A stretch of 64,000 nt of DNA from Strigamia acuminata (GCA_949358305.1 OX442317.1:11412186-11476185), one strand, 5' to 3'; numbered from the stretch's first letter, positions 20,976 to 32,353 are shown. Notes: generated from the sequence alone by a model not told the origin. Program-made: numbers and translations.

Positions 20976-22715
20976 GTGTGACGGTGACGACCACAACTCC
21001 CATTTAACAATGGTACCGGGAAGAGATCGCAATAAATAAACAGTGAATAATACGAGATAAATACAAGAGACAATTTATTGTTGGCAAACAATATGAGATG
21101 AGCTAAATTATACATAGGACTAATGCCGATATTTGGCAAGTTAACTTACTATTTAAATTATACAAAGAATTGGCCAATTGGCCCTAATTAACTATCATTA
21201 CGTGTCATGGAATTTGGGAGCGGTTTCCCCATCGCTCGACCGGGTTATAGATGTCGTCTTAAGCCGGATGGCTGTGTCCTGGAGTCCGATACGGCTTCGC
21301 TGGTTTCCTTGGTTCGCTGTGTAAATTATCGCACGTCGATAAATCGAATGATCTGAGCATTGCGGTTGACTTTGTCTGCACCGCCACAACTTTGGGAGGA
21401 TATTGGTGTAAGTGAATGTGTCCATTTACTTATCAATATTCCGCTTACGAATTATATTTAATTCGTGTCGTTGTGAGTTTCTATTAGATATTTCGCGGAT
21501 AAGTTGTCATCAACTTTATCGGTTATATTGAGTTCAACATAAGATTAAGTCTTTAGACTTGATTTGTCCAACTGGTTGTCAAGTTAAGTTTTGCTGTTAT
21601 AAATAAAGTGAAGATTAGGCTTCCCGTCGCAACACACAATTGCCATCGAAAGAAATATACGCCTTGCAATGCAGAACGGTATCAAGCGTCCCCTGCGTCG
21701 CAACACGGTCGTTCGTCTGGCGATTGACGGTATCACGTACACAGGAGTCGATAGCTCGCGGCTCCGCACAGCAGTATAATCTCTCGCGGTACTAATAATA
21801 GACCGACTACTTTGGCATCGAATACCATGAGAATCAGCTTGCCAAACACTTGGTGCTACTCGTGGTTACTGTAAAACAGACTGCTTTGGCACCATCCGGT
21901 GAAGGAACTAATTCTCAACAGCAACGATGCTACTAGCGGTAACGGAATACGTTCATACCGAGAAAGACCACATGGTCCTGTCCGGAGGATACTGAATTGC
22001 ACAACGGCGGGTTCTCCTTCGGCGTCGCAACCGTAAACTGTAACATTTATGCAACATAATGATCCCAGCACTTCGACTTCAATTGCCGGTGGTGGCATGA
22101 TTCTGTAGAATCATGCAACGGTTCTTTGCGAATAAATCAACAAAGAACCAAAAGGTTTTTTACGTGAACAACGAATCATATTTCTTAAGTAACAATACCA
22201 AACAGAAAATAATCAAACAGAGCTCTGGAATGGCCGGTTGTTTGGGTTTATATAACCTGACTGGATTAGAGATTAATCCAATCAACCAATTGGAACATGG
22301 GTTCCACGAATCCCTCCAATCCCGTATCGCCGGAAGTGGATACGGAGGAGCAATATGCTAATTCACACCACAACCGGAACTGGATACCCAGGACCGGAAA
22401 TGGATCCACCAATCACATCGATCGGTTGATCGATGGATTATCAAATCTCCATTTCTGCTGAACTGGAGATTCCCATCACTTAGTGTGAACAATAATCATT
22501 AATATATATTTATATTAATCCTAATAAAGTGTCGTTTCATACAAATAAATAAATTCTTATATTTATTTACCAGTTTCTTAACTCGCAATTCGAATTTACC
22601 GCTGAATTATAATCGCGCCATCTAGTGGCGACTCGGAGCATTGACAAATGCGGGTTTCGCCGAAAACACTTAAAATTCGGCCGTGTTATTAATAAATAGC
22701 ACTTATAAACCGTCA
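20976..22715 (-). repeat. 3' LTR of the gypsy element (intact)
   Basis: 1740 bp. The plus strand starts GTGTGACGGT and ends AACCGTCA, near-complementary ends. It matches 39861-39996 plus 55762-57365. Short frames in it are the same in both LTRs and look spurious. The first bases also supply a chance start codon to the interrupted host exon. Confidence 0.92.
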
Positions 22716-22717
22716 TA

Positions 22718-22731
22718 CATCCCCCTTAATT
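22718..22731 (-). other. Polypurine tract of the gypsy element
   Basis: On the element's strand AATTAAGGGGGATG lies directly before the 3' LTR; it primes plus-strand synthesis. 22732-23219, between it and the third ORF stop, is AT-rich non-coding sequence. Confidence 0.75.
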
Positions 22732-23219
22732 ACTCAACTTATAAATTTTATTCATAAGTTTATGTTATTCTTGCGAAATGACTTTATTAATATTTCAAAA
22801 CTGGGCTTTTTTCATCCCGAACAGCTGAGTGCGTGTGCGTGTGACTCAAAATAAATTTCATATTTCTGATGTGCGCAACAATTCTTTTTAATGAATTATC
22901 AAAAATAAAATATTATTTGGTTACAATAAAACAATCTTGAAACTTTACAACACTTAGTCTCATTTCTTCACACAATTATTATTTCAAATAACGGGAATTT
23001 TAACATAATTTTTGGTAAATTATTTCTTTTTAGCTTTTCATTAATAAATATTAAAAAAATTATTCTTTTTTAGGATCATCTCTTGATTTTCCTTTAAACA
23101 TGACTTTTCATATCACAAAATGCTTATTTAAATTGTTTTTTAAACAGAATACTCTTGTATTTTTACGTTAATTCTAACACTCTTTAAAGTTTTCTCAATT
23201 TAGCAATTAACTCCGCGAG

Positions 23220-24102
23220 TCACTTGACTTCTTCTTCATCAGACTCTGATCCTTCACTCTCTTTCTTAAGAGTCTCACTGGACTCGCCGACTTCGGATTT
23301 TTCTAGTGGAAGAAATTCCGCTGGTTTTCGGTCGATGACGAAATTGGGTTCTTTTGAACCTTCACCTATATCTTCTGTGGGTGGAGATTCCGGCGCGTAC
23401 TCTGGAGACCGTGGTTCATATTCTGGCGTCTTCTCAACTAACTCATAACTTTCCTCAATAACCTTCTTTGAAGCGTCGTATATTTCCGCAATGCAGGGGA
23501 GTCCGTGGAACCATGAAGGGTTTATTAATCCTCTTCCGTCGGTGTTGACTCTGTCAATTAGCAGTGTCCATATGTGCTCTAGCACAGCAAAAGATTCGCC
23601 TCGATTGGCGTTAAATATCAACTTCATCACATGGACAGCATAGTTGATGTTCGAGGGATCGGTAGAGCCTGAGCGCATTTGTTCCGTGATTTTCTCGGCA
23701 ATTCTAAAAAGCGTCGGAAAATAGTAGCTCACCTCGTATTCGAATAGATGCGCTATTTTCGCTCCTGGTGGAGGGAAAAAGGGTTCCACAAGAAGTTCGT
23801 TTTCGGCTTCTTTTTCGTTCTCCTTGGATACCGTTTGACATCCTTTATCGACGACTGTCGTACTCTGTGGTTTTCGGGAGCTCTCTAGAGCTTCTGGCGG
23901 AATTCTCAGATCTTGCATTTCCCTTCCTAGTGGAGTGGTTATGGCGTTCAAGAACTCCGGGCTGATGTACGGCGATCTTCCGTCACTGGAGAGGACAATT
24001 TTACACTCCGGGCAAGTTGCCCACAACCTGGCCGGGGGAGGGTGAATTTGTAGCAGAGGAGGAGGCGCAAAGTGGTCAAACTGACCATGTGGAAGCGGTA
24101 AA
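23220..24102 (-). pseudogene. Gypsy third ORF, C-terminal part
   Basis: About 293 codons plus stop, continuing the N-terminal part at 30662-31518 in frame once copia-2 and seven flanking bases are discounted. It contains a CPEC pair near its start, a proline-rich patch, a predicted globular helical region (FPTLFRIAEKITEQMRSG; FAVLEHIWTLLIDRV) and an acidic, Ser/Glu-rich tail. There is no signal peptide, transmembrane segment or furin site, so it is not an envelope protein. I do not recognise the family. Its position, between integrase and the 3' LTR, is where accessory or env ORFs sit. Confidence 0.65.
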
Positions 24103-24107
24103 CGCCG

Positions 24108-24530
24108 TGAAAATATCACGCGCGCGGCCGAAATAGCGAGCGCAAACTATCGCCGATAATAACGCGACGATGACGAGGCGCCGCACGTTTAAACGTGCTT
24201 ATATGCGGCCAAATACAACAAAAGAATGTAAAAATAAACAATATTTAATTATAAATAAAAACACTTACAAATTGGAGTCCATTTGGACGAAAATGATAAG
24301 CAGAAACCTGCAGACACGCAGGCGGACATCTTGGATGTGTGTAAAACATAGACTGACACCATCTGGTGTTGGAAAAGTTAAACTGATACAAAAATGATAC
24401 AGGCAGCATTATGCCTCATGTTAAACAATAAGTAAAGTCTAAATAAATACTATAAAGGCTGCATGATGCAGAAACACAATATAAATACATGAAATGAATA
24501 CGGAGGACTATTTGGTATCGGAAACCAACA
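24108..24530 (-). repeat. 3' LTR of copia-2
   Basis: 423 bp, same as 30237-30659. It is preceded on the element's strand by the polypurine tract GAAGGGGGAAAT (plus strand 24531-24542). 24531-24731 is the 3' non-coding stretch after the Pol stop. Confidence 0.93.
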
Positions 24531-24731
24531 ATTTCCCCCTTCGATGGCAAATAGTCAAGAAAAGAAATTAAGGAAAAATCTAAATGTAACTTTACAATAT
24601 ATTAGATAATAAAGGAAAATAATAAGGCGAATCATCGAGCCGGGTACTGTTATTTAAATCTCTATCAAAGCTCGAAAATTCCCACTGGAACTCGATGATC
24701 CTCACATTCGGGTAAAACTAAAATAAGAATG

Positions 24732-27700
24732 TCACGATAGGTTGAAATTGAAGATCCGGGAAATTAGCAGACGCAGTTGTGGTGAGCTTAACCATTTGGT
24801 GAAGATATCTGCTACGTTCATTGATCCAGGCACTTTTCGAAGTTCGAATACACCTGCCGTGTACCATTCTCGGATCCAATGAAATTTCACTCGGATGTGC
24901 TTCGTTTTACTGTTCTCCACGTCATTAGAAGTGAACTGTATGGAGGACAGCGCATCGGAGTACACAATAGGTCGTGATAATCGATTCAGCATCGGGACGG
25001 AGCTGTAGACATAATCCAGCCAGTAGAGTTCCCTGACGCAATCAACGAGGGCAACAAATTCCGCCTCCATCGTTGAGCACGCCACGCTGGTCTGTTTTCG
25101 GCAACTCCATCCGATGGGGACATTCCCAATGTAAACTATATAGCCGCCAAAACTTAAGGACGTGCTAACCTCGGTGGCCCAGGACGCATCAGTGTATCCC
25201 CAGAGCAATCCGTTGGAACAATTTGACAGTTCAATTGCATAATCAACAGTGTTTCCCACGTAGCGAACAACCTGCATGAGTGCTTTGATGTGAGTGTGGT
25301 TGTAGCAATTGTTGAACTGGGATAACATTATCACTGAGAATAATATGTCGGGTCGTGTTCTTGAAGCGAGGAAGAGAAGAGATCCTATTAATGAACGATA
25401 GGGAAATTCTGGCAAATCTTCCTTTGACCCTTTGACGAGCGTTGTTCCTGGTGTCACCGGAACCTTGATGAGTTTATCAACAGCAATTTCGAATTTCTTG
25501 AGAATCTTCTGTATATATGTACGTTGGATGATAAAGATTCCTTTGGGAGTGCGTATGAACTCTACACCTAAGAGCTTCGAAATTGGACCCAAATTTACTA
25601 TGTCAAATTTGGTGCTGATGAGCGCAATGAGTTGAGTCAGAATGCCATCAGTTGCATAAAATAAAACTATGTCATCGACATATATGAGCATCACGGCTGA
25701 GAAACCGTATATGTATACGCAGTTGCATCCTGGTAATTTGCGAAATCCTAATTCGCGCAATGTTTGATCAAGTTTTTCAAACCATTGGCGCCCGGACTGG
25801 TGGAGACCATAGAGCGACTTTATTAGGAGCCATACGTGATTTGGATTTGAACAGGTTGCGCCAGCTGGAATGCGCATATACACTTTATGCGCAAGATTGC
25901 CATATAGGTACGCGCACTTCACATCTAAGTGCGCATCCTTCCATCCTTTGAGGACAACTAGCAAGCAGAAGAATAGGCGTATTAGAACAAAGTTGACAAC
26001 GGGGCTAAAAACTTCATCATAGTCCACTCCTAACGTTTGGCGAAAGCCCTGGGCCACTAATCTAGCGCGATATCTTGCTGGCTTGCCCTGCGCATCTTCC
26101 TTCAGTTTGAAGAGCCACTTGCACCCTAATATGGTTGTATTTTCCGGTTTTGGGACCTCTTCATAAATGCCTCTTTTTGCAAAAGTGTCTAACTCTTCAT
26201 TAATGGCCTCCTGCCATTTGGTCGCATCCGGAAATCTCACAGCCTCTGCATAACTAGTGGGATCACGACGACAAAGGTGCACTCTGGGAAGTGGTTGCGG
26301 AAGATCCTCCAATTCGTATTCCATATTGCCAAAATAAAATAATTCCGAATCATAAGGAATGTTGTTCATGTGACAGAACTCTTCAACATCACCTCTGGAA
26401 CGTAATCGGAGTCCTGGTTCTGGGAAATAATAGACATCTGTTTTCAATTTACCAGGTTCCTGCACTTTGCGCAAATGTTCCTCTCTTTTCCAGCGCCTAC
26501 ACTCGGAATCGCCTCCAACGTAACGCCATTTGTAGGCAGTTGCAGCCCCTGTTGGAGGTGGGCCATGCTGTGCTGCTGGATGGGCTTGTGGCGCATTGCC
26601 CCGAGAACCTCGACGAGCGTTCACAAATCTTGGTGGCGAACCTGGTGGTGTTCCTGGCGGTGTGTGAGTTGGCGTAGTGCCTGGTGTGATAAGTGGGCTT
26701 GGCGCTCGAGATGTCATTGGAGAAATTATTGGAGATAGGACAGGTGTTGGAATTCTGATCGGAGACCCTGGTGGTGTCCGGGCTTGAGCGCCTGGCGGAA
26801 TTGAGTCGTCCGAATCATAGTCCGTGTCGCATTCATCTTCTGAATCCGGAAATTTGGGCCAATCGGTATATTCGAGTCCGTCGTCAAACCTCACTTGCGG
26901 TTGTGAAATGCGCAATTGTTGATAAGTTTGCGACGATTGATGCGTTTGGTCCATATCTGGTCCCATCCATGGCTCTTGCGGACCTCGGTAATGATTGGAA
27001 CGTTTGTAGGATTGCCGCTCATCTATCTGGACATGGATGGATTCAATGACTTTATTGTCTTTCGGATTCCAGATGCGATAACCTCGCGTTGTGGTGGCGT
27101 AACCAACTAAATAGCCCTCCCAAGCTCGTGGGTCCAATTTGTCCCTGCCAGGCGCTGTGTGATGTACCCAGCATTTTGAGCCTAATTTCCGCAGGTGTCG
27201 GAGAGAAAGGGCACGTCGTCGCCACAAAATATACGGTACCTCATGTTTGAGACGTGAATGAGGACATCTGTTCTTAATGTATGAAAACGTTACTGCGAAT
27301 TCTGCCCAAAGTTCATTTGGAAGTCCAGTTTCATCTAGGATGGCACGCGTGTAATCCGCCATTGTGCGGTTTATTCTCTCCGCTGTGCCATTCATAGCGG
27401 GGCTATGGGGATTGGTCCGCTGGGCCTGAATTCCAGTTTCCTTGAGATATCGATCAAAATCATTTGATATGAATTCCCCTCCTCGGTCAGTCCGGATGGC
27501 CTTTACTCGCTTATTAGTCACTCGCTCTATTCGTGTGACGTAATCTTTAAAAAGTCCGAGCACTTGAGACTTGTTGGCCATCGGAAATATCCAGGCATAG
27601 CGCGTGGCATCGTCAATAATAGTCAGCACATAACGCGCGCCACCGTAGGAAGTTGTTCTTGATGCTCCCCACACGTCCATGTGTAGGAGATCCAAAGCTT

Positions 27701-29573
27701 TAGTGGAAATTGGATGTTCATCCGGTTTATGTGAGATGCGAGTGGATTTCGCAATTCTGCAATGGTTGCATGAAAGTTCTTTGTTCACTTCTGCCGGTTC
27801 CATTCCGTAGACTTGTTCGTTCCTGGCCAAAAGTTTCATTGCATTGGTATGAAGATGGCCCAATCTGCTGTGCCAAATGCCAGTCGCATCCTTTTTAACC
27901 GATGGCGCTGCAACCGGCTTTGTTTTAACCGTTTTTGAATTCGGTTTCGGACTTGAATTCGGTTGGGAGGTCACAGGATTTGCCTTTAACGTGTCGGCAA
28001 AGGATGGGACTTGAGGTATCTGATTGGTAGGAACAGGTACAGGAAGTATTTTGGATTGGGCTGGATTGGTGAGGACAGGCGGAGGGATATTATTTGGCAA
28101 AGGAGGAAATTCAAGACGAAAATCCGTAAAAAGCTCAGGATTTTTCGATTTCTTCTTTGCCTCCGGATATTTGATGAAATCCTCTTCTGCCGTCACAAGG
28201 GTTCGAACAGGAGCAGGCGGCTGAGAGATGGGCGTATTCACCGTTGACACAACTGAAGGTGGTCGCAATCCATCGACATAATACAGTCCGCCTTTCTCTT
28301 TTGCTTTAAGCATCGGATGTTTGATGTCCGATTTATAAACATATACTGCTCCATCATAAATGTGGATGTGATGTTTGGTTTTGTCCATTTTAGAAACCGA
28401 AATTAAATTCGCCTCAAAGTTCGGCGCATATAACACATCACGGAGATTTACTACACATTCCACGCCGTCTATTATCGTCAAGATTTGCACTTTGCCTCTT
28501 CCGAGAACTTGAGAATGTCCTTGCCCTAACTCAATATTGAAAGGCACAACTTTGACGTAGTCTTGAAACCATGCTTGGACGTGGCACACATGATCAGTTG
28601 CCCCACAATCCACTATCCACTCATGCGACTGCATAAAGTGAATTGTGGGCAACTGAATGGATTGAGGAGCATTGACGAAAAAGTTTGTTTCTCGCCTTGC
28701 ACTGGAATTCCCCCTTGGTCTAGAATCATCTCGATTTGAGTTCTTATTGCGTTTGCGGCTAGAACTTCTGGGTTTCCGTTGGAAAGAAGCTGATGATTGA
28801 TTTTTATCATCTCGGCGAGGTGGTAAAGGGCATTTATTCGCATAATGTCCAAATTCCTGGCAATTGAAGCACTGCACCGAAGATAAGGGTCGAGAGGGAC
28901 GCGAGCGATTTCTCCCACGTTGCTGTTTCTCACCAGCATAGGCACGTGATTGTTTCGAATTGTCCAAATCGCGTGAATCTGTCGCTTTGAGTCGCATATG
29001 TTCTGAGAGTAATTGTTCAGCCACTTTCTTTGGTGTAAATTCACCGTTGGGCAAGTGATATGTTGTGAATGAAATTTGTGAATATTCACGAGGCAATAAG
29101 TCCAAGTATTGGTAAGCGTGGTGATCAGGCGAAGTTATCTCTCCGATATCCTTCATTTGGCGGACATGATAGTCAACGCGTCCTAGGAAGTCGGCCATAT
29201 CTTCACCCTGCTCTAGGCGCAAATTCAAAAATTCGCGGCGCATGGCTGCCTGTCGCGCACGAGATGATGGCGCATAAATGTTGGCTAAAATGTCCCATGC
29301 TTCCTTTGGGGTTTTGCAATCATCCAGCGCAGACTTTTTAGCCTCGCTCACGGAACAATATATCAATCCTAATGCCTTGGCTTTACGACGCTTGTATTTC
29401 TTCTTCTCTTTATCTCCAGCTGTTTTAAGGAATTCCTCCTCTTCTTCCTCGGTTACGTGCTCCCATAACTCCTCGCTTCGGAGAACCATGCGCATTGAGC
29501 GCTGCCAAAGTTCGTAGTTTCCTACGCTAAGGATGGGAAGACGTCCTGGATTTCCGTCTGTAGACTTCGACAT
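24732..29573 (-). CDS. copia-2 Gag-Pol polyprotein, complete (1613 aa)
   Basis: Domains in order: Gag (about 1-200, with W-Q-R-S-M-R-M near the start), CCHC knuckle C235-x2-C-x4-H-x4-C248, basic Arg/Ser linker, protease with D322-C323-G324 where D-S-G or D-T-G is usual, integrase zinc region (H-x3-H ... C-x2-C), integrase core (DVWGAS, RTDRGGEF, NGTAERIN), Pro-rich linker, RT with YVDD, RNase H (DASW, ACSTMEAEF) and C-terminal tail. Ser to Cys at the active site needs one base (TCT to TGT). The frame is otherwise intact. The start was chosen as the first ATG before the Gag domain. Confidence 0.95.
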   Translation of the reverse strand: MSKSTDGNPGRLPILSVGNYELWQRSMRMVLRSEELWEHVTEEEEEEFLKTAGDKEKKKYKRRKAKALGLIYCSVSEAKKSALDDCKTPKEAWDILANIYAPSSRARQAAMRREFLNLRLEQGEDMADFLGRVDYHVRQMKDIGEITSPDHHAYQYLDLLPREYSQISFTTYHLPNGEFTPKKVAEQLLSEHMRLKATDSRDLDNSKQSRAYAGEKQQRGRNRSRPSRPLSSVQCFNCQEFGHYANKCPLPPRRDDKNQSSASFQRKPRSSSRKRNKNSNRDDSRPRGNSSARRETNFFVNAPQSIQLPTIHFMQSHEWIVDCGATDHVCHVQAWFQDYVKVVPFNIELGQGHSQVLGRGKVQILTIIDGVECVVNLRDVLYAPNFEANLISVSKMDKTKHHIHIYDGAVYVYKSDIKHPMLKAKEKGGLYYVDGLRPPSVVSTVNTPISQPPAPVRTLVTAEEDFIKYPEAKKKSKNPELFTDFRLEFPPLPNNIPPPVLTNPAQSKILPVPVPTNQIPQVPSFADTLKANPVTSQPNSSPKPNSKTVKTKPVAAPSVKKDATGIWHSRLGHLHTNAMKLLARNEQVYGMEPAEVNKELSCNHCRIAKSTRISHKPDEHPISTKALDLLHMDVWGASRTTSYGGARYVLTIIDDATRYAWIFPMANKSQVLGLFKDYVTRIERVTNKRVKAIRTDRGGEFISNDFDRYLKETGIQAQRTNPHSPAMNGTAERINRTMADYTRAILDETGLPNELWAEFAVTFSYIKNRCPHSRLKHEVPYILWRRRALSLRHLRKLGSKCWVHHTAPGRDKLDPRAWEGYLVGYATTTRGYRIWNPKDNKVIESIHVQIDERQSYKRSNHYRGPQEPWMGPDMDQTHQSSQTYQQLRISQPQVRFDDGLEYTDWPKFPDSEDECDTDYDSDDSIPPGAQARTPPGSPIRIPTPVLSPIISPMTSRAPSPLITPGTTPTHTPPGTPPGSPPRFVNARRGSRGNAPQAHPAAQHGPPPTGAATAYKWRYVGGDSECRRWKREEHLRKVQEPGKLKTDVYYFPEPGLRLRSRGDVEEFCHMNNIPYDSELFYFGNMEYELEDLPQPLPRVHLCRRDPTSYAEAVRFPDATKWQEAINEELDTFAKRGIYEEVPKPENTTILGCKWLFKLKEDAQGKPARYRARLVAQGFRQTLGVDYDEVFSPVVNFVLIRLFFCLLVVLKGWKDAHLDVKCAYLYGNLAHKVYMRIPAGATCSNPNHVWLLIKSLYGLHQSGRQWFEKLDQTLRELGFRKLPGCNCVYIYGFSAVMLIYVDDIVLFYATDGILTQLIALISTKFDIVNLGPISKLLGVEFIRTPKGIFIIQRTYIQKILKKFEIAVDKLIKVPVTPGTTLVKGSKEDLPEFPYRSLIGSLLFLASRTRPDILFSVIMLSQFNNCYNHTHIKALMQVVRYVGNTVDYAIELSNCSNGLLWGYTDASWATEVSTSLSFGGYIVYIGNVPIGWSCRKQTSVACSTMEAEFVALVDCVRELYWLDYVYSSVPMLNRLSRPIVYSDALSSIQFTSNDVENSKTKHIRVKFHWIREWYTAGVFELRKVPGSMNVADIFTKWLSSPQLRLLISRIFNFNLS

Positions 29574-30236
29574 AATGACGCGGAGTTACGAAGCAATCCG
29601 TAGCAAAACACACTGGATGGAGAATGGCACTAATTGGAGCACTTGACGGTCTCGTAGCACGATATTGCGTTGCGCAACACGAATACGGCGCACTGATCGA
29701 AGCACTGTCAAAGCGGATATCAATCGAATTGGGCGACCACTTCTGAAGTGGCCAAATAACCCTAGCCAGCCAACACACAGGGGTCCGTTCGCCTGCCTGG
29801 AGGCGCGGGAGTACCTGTTGGCCACGGTAAGCACTGGCTAGGAATGAGTTAATGCGGTGGTTCCGACTGGAACCGAAGAGCAAAAACTATTCTAAAGGGC
29901 CCCCAAAACCTTAAATATACCTTAAAATTAACAAGCTTATTACGACTACTGAAAAGGAATATTTGATTAGCGTGATGAGACGTTGCGCCAATAATTGCAA
30001 AGCAAAAATGGCGTCGTTGCGCATTAAAAATGCGAAACTCGTCGAAATTCGTCGTTTTTCTTCCCGAAAATTCGAAAATCGTTGTTTCTTCGACTGTACA
30101 GTGTGTACGAGGTCGGGATATTCCTCAACACGTCGTTCACACTGCGTCCAGTGGGTTTTCCCGCGTTGAATCGCTGGAAATCGGCGAAAATCTGCAAAAT
30201 GCACAAAATTCGCTTCGAAAATCGCGAAACTCGCCG
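29574..30236 (-). other. 5' leader of copia-2
   Basis: 663 bp between 5' LTR and gag start. The bases next to the LTR read CGGCGAGTTTCG on the element's strand. I could not match them to a tRNA 3' end, so the primer is unresolved. No protein-like frame. Confidence 0.6.
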
Positions 30237-30659
30237 TGAAAATATCACGCGCGCGGCCGAAATAGCGAGCGCAAACTATCGCCGATAATAACGCGACGAT
30301 GACGAGGCGCCGCACGTTTAAACGTGCTTATATGCGGCCAAATACAACAAAAGAATGTAAAAATAAACAATATTTAATTATAAATAAAAACACTTACAAA
30401 TTGGAGTCCATTTGGACGAAAATGATAAGCAGAAACCTGCAGACACGCAGGCGGACATCTTGGATGTGTGTAAAACATAGACTGACACCATCTGGTGTTG
30501 GAAAAGTTAAACTGATACAAAAATGATACAGGCAGCATTATGCCTCATGTTAAACAATAAGTAAAGTCTAAATAAATACTATAAAGGCTGCATGATGCAG
30601 AAACACAATATAAATACATGAAATGAATACGGAGGACTATTTGGTATCGGAAACCAACA
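30237..30659 (-). repeat. 5' LTR of copia-2
   Basis: 423 bp, identical to 24108-24530 by eye. On the element's strand it starts TGTTGGTTTCC and ends ATATTTTCA. Confidence 0.93.
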
Positions 30660-30661
30660 AT

Positions 30662-31518
30662 ATTCCCATGACCACAAACGGCAGAAAGCTGGGGCGCCAA
30701 GGTTGGCTTTTGGGCCGCTTCTTTGTGCCCTCGCAATTGGAACATTGCGCCAGGTGGCCTCCGGTTCCCGATCCCGAGACCCACCCGACGACGGAACAAA
30801 AAGGACATGGCACTTCGTCCTTCGAGAGTACCATATTATCATGTGGTTTGCCGTTCTCTTTATCTTGTTTACACTGGTCTCGTCTTTTCTGGATCTGACG
30901 AACTTTATTTGCCAACTTTTGGCGGTCTGACCATGCGCTGGTATTTGACCTATTCTTAGGTTGGTCGGACCTTCGGTAGGAGGAATACGACCTTTTTTCC
31001 CGGTCTCGGTCTGGTGAATCGTTAAATCTAACGTATTCTCTTTTTGAACGCTCTTGGCCAGTACAAGAGGAAGGTGTAGCGTCTTCCGAAGTTCGGCGGC
31101 GTTTAGCTTCCATTGGTGGAGATTTTCTTCGTTCGGGCGACTTGACTTGGTTGTACACAATTTCCACCTTTCGCGGTTTACTGGTACTCGGCTGGTTTTT
31201 TGCAATTGGCGGATTATTTCTGGCGAAATCATCCGCTTTTATCTTTGGAATAACAAATGGCTTCGCCGTTGATTCTTTTTTGGCCGGTTCCTCCTGTAAC
31301 GTGGGGGTTCCGGGTGGACCAAGCTCAGCGGGGAGCAATTCGGGATGTTGGCGCGCCCAACTCAAAATATCCCAGCCTCTGGCGTTGATAATTACAGGTG
31401 TTTTGGGACACCCTTCTACAAATACGGCGGCGGCCGAAGGTGGTGCCGTTACTTCTTCATCGGAGGAAGAGGATTCGACCAACACGTATTTTCTCTTTTT
31501 TTCGATCTTTTTTCCCAT
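30662..31518 (-). pseudogene. Gypsy third ORF, N-terminal part
   Basis: 285 codons and two bases before the copia-2 insertion. It starts M-G-K-K-I-E-K-K-R-K, a nuclear-localisation-like basic cluster, then an SSSSDEE acidic patch, a globular stretch (W-D-I-L-S-W-A-R-Q-H-P-E-L), a long Arg/Ser/Lys-rich disordered region, and a Cys/His cluster CPFC-x13-H-x3-C-x2-C that could bind zinc. Not related by eye to Gag, Pol or any Env. With the C-terminal part it gives about 579 residues. Basic, zinc-binding and probably nuclear or nucleic-acid-binding (inference). It was open until copia-2 landed. Confidence 0.65.
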
Positions 31519-32353
31519 TTTTCTAGAGAAAATAATATAAAGAATCTTGTCAATACGATTTATTTAATAAAATTTATACCGCCATCTATCGTGAAAATTT
31601 ATCAACTTTCTCGATGGTTTCGATATATTTTTATATCGGGATTTTACGTGCGGCTTTTTTTTTTTTTTTTTTACTATTCGTAATATTCTTGATAAACTTA
31701 TCTTTGAAATACTTACACTAGGAATCTCCTGAATCCACTTAAGTATTCACAATGATGTGGTGCCGATTTTTTAATTGACAAAACTCGTTGCTTTTTAGCG
31801 AAGATGTTCTTCGCCAACGTAGAGATTCTAATTTTATATATAAAATAGTCGTGAATATCTCTTGATATATTTTAAATTTATCATTACTTACACGTAACAC
31901 TCTAGTACAACGTTGAACCGTCGTGATGATATTTCGAATTTTCTCGAAGGAGAAATTTTCTTCCTCACGCCGAGGTCACGTGTTCGTCTTTTTTCAGACG
32001 AAATTAATCACCGAAGTTTTCTCTCGTCCTTTTCTATCATGAAAGGATTATAACATTAAGTCCCGACATATAATGTCCCGAGTTTATTGGTAATATATGG
32101 GCCTTACCACGAATCTCGAGGTTTTCTTGAAAGAAATCGCGACGAACTTTTCTATCGACGCAGGTGTCAAAGTTGACTCGCACATGTGTGTGAAGCTTGT
32201 GAGAGAACAAATCCTCTACTCTCTACCCGGGGTATTTTCACCATATTCTCCTATAGGTTTTATGATTTAACCATGACTAATTTGTGGGTCAAAAGTGACC
32301 CGATTTTTTATCTTTTTAAATACTTTATATTTTATTAAAAAAATACGCTATCA
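31519..32353 (-). other. Spacer between gypsy pol and third ORF
   Basis: 835 bp, AT-rich, no coding frame. It contains a T18-type run at about 31657-31673. A splice acceptor or separate promoter for the third ORF would have to lie here; none stands out. Confidence 0.6.

Larger units (their letters stand above)
24108..30659 (-). mobile_element. Complete Ty1/copia retrotransposon copia-2, nested in gypsy third ORF
   Basis: 6552 bp on the minus strand, two identical 423-bp LTRs with TG...CA ends and a 1613-codon gag-pol frame without stops. It is a different family from copia-1. There is no 5-bp target duplication: the flanks are CGCCG on the left and AT then ATTCC on the right. The left flank CGCCG equals the five bases just inside the 5' LTR, and AT equals the two bases just inside the 3' LTR. 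Confidence 0.95.

Noticed and set aside
21198-22361. Small frames inside the gypsy LTR (60-82 codons)
   Set aside because: The same in both LTRs because the LTRs are the same; on both strands, no domain.
24098-24107. Ordinary 5-bp target duplication for copia-2
   Set aside because: Flanks were compared with both TG...CA and extended boundaries (CGCCG or GTAAA versus ATATT or ATTCC); none match.
23220-31518. Retroviral-type envelope gene in the gypsy third ORF
   Set aside because: No signal peptide, transmembrane segment, fusion peptide or furin-type site in either part.
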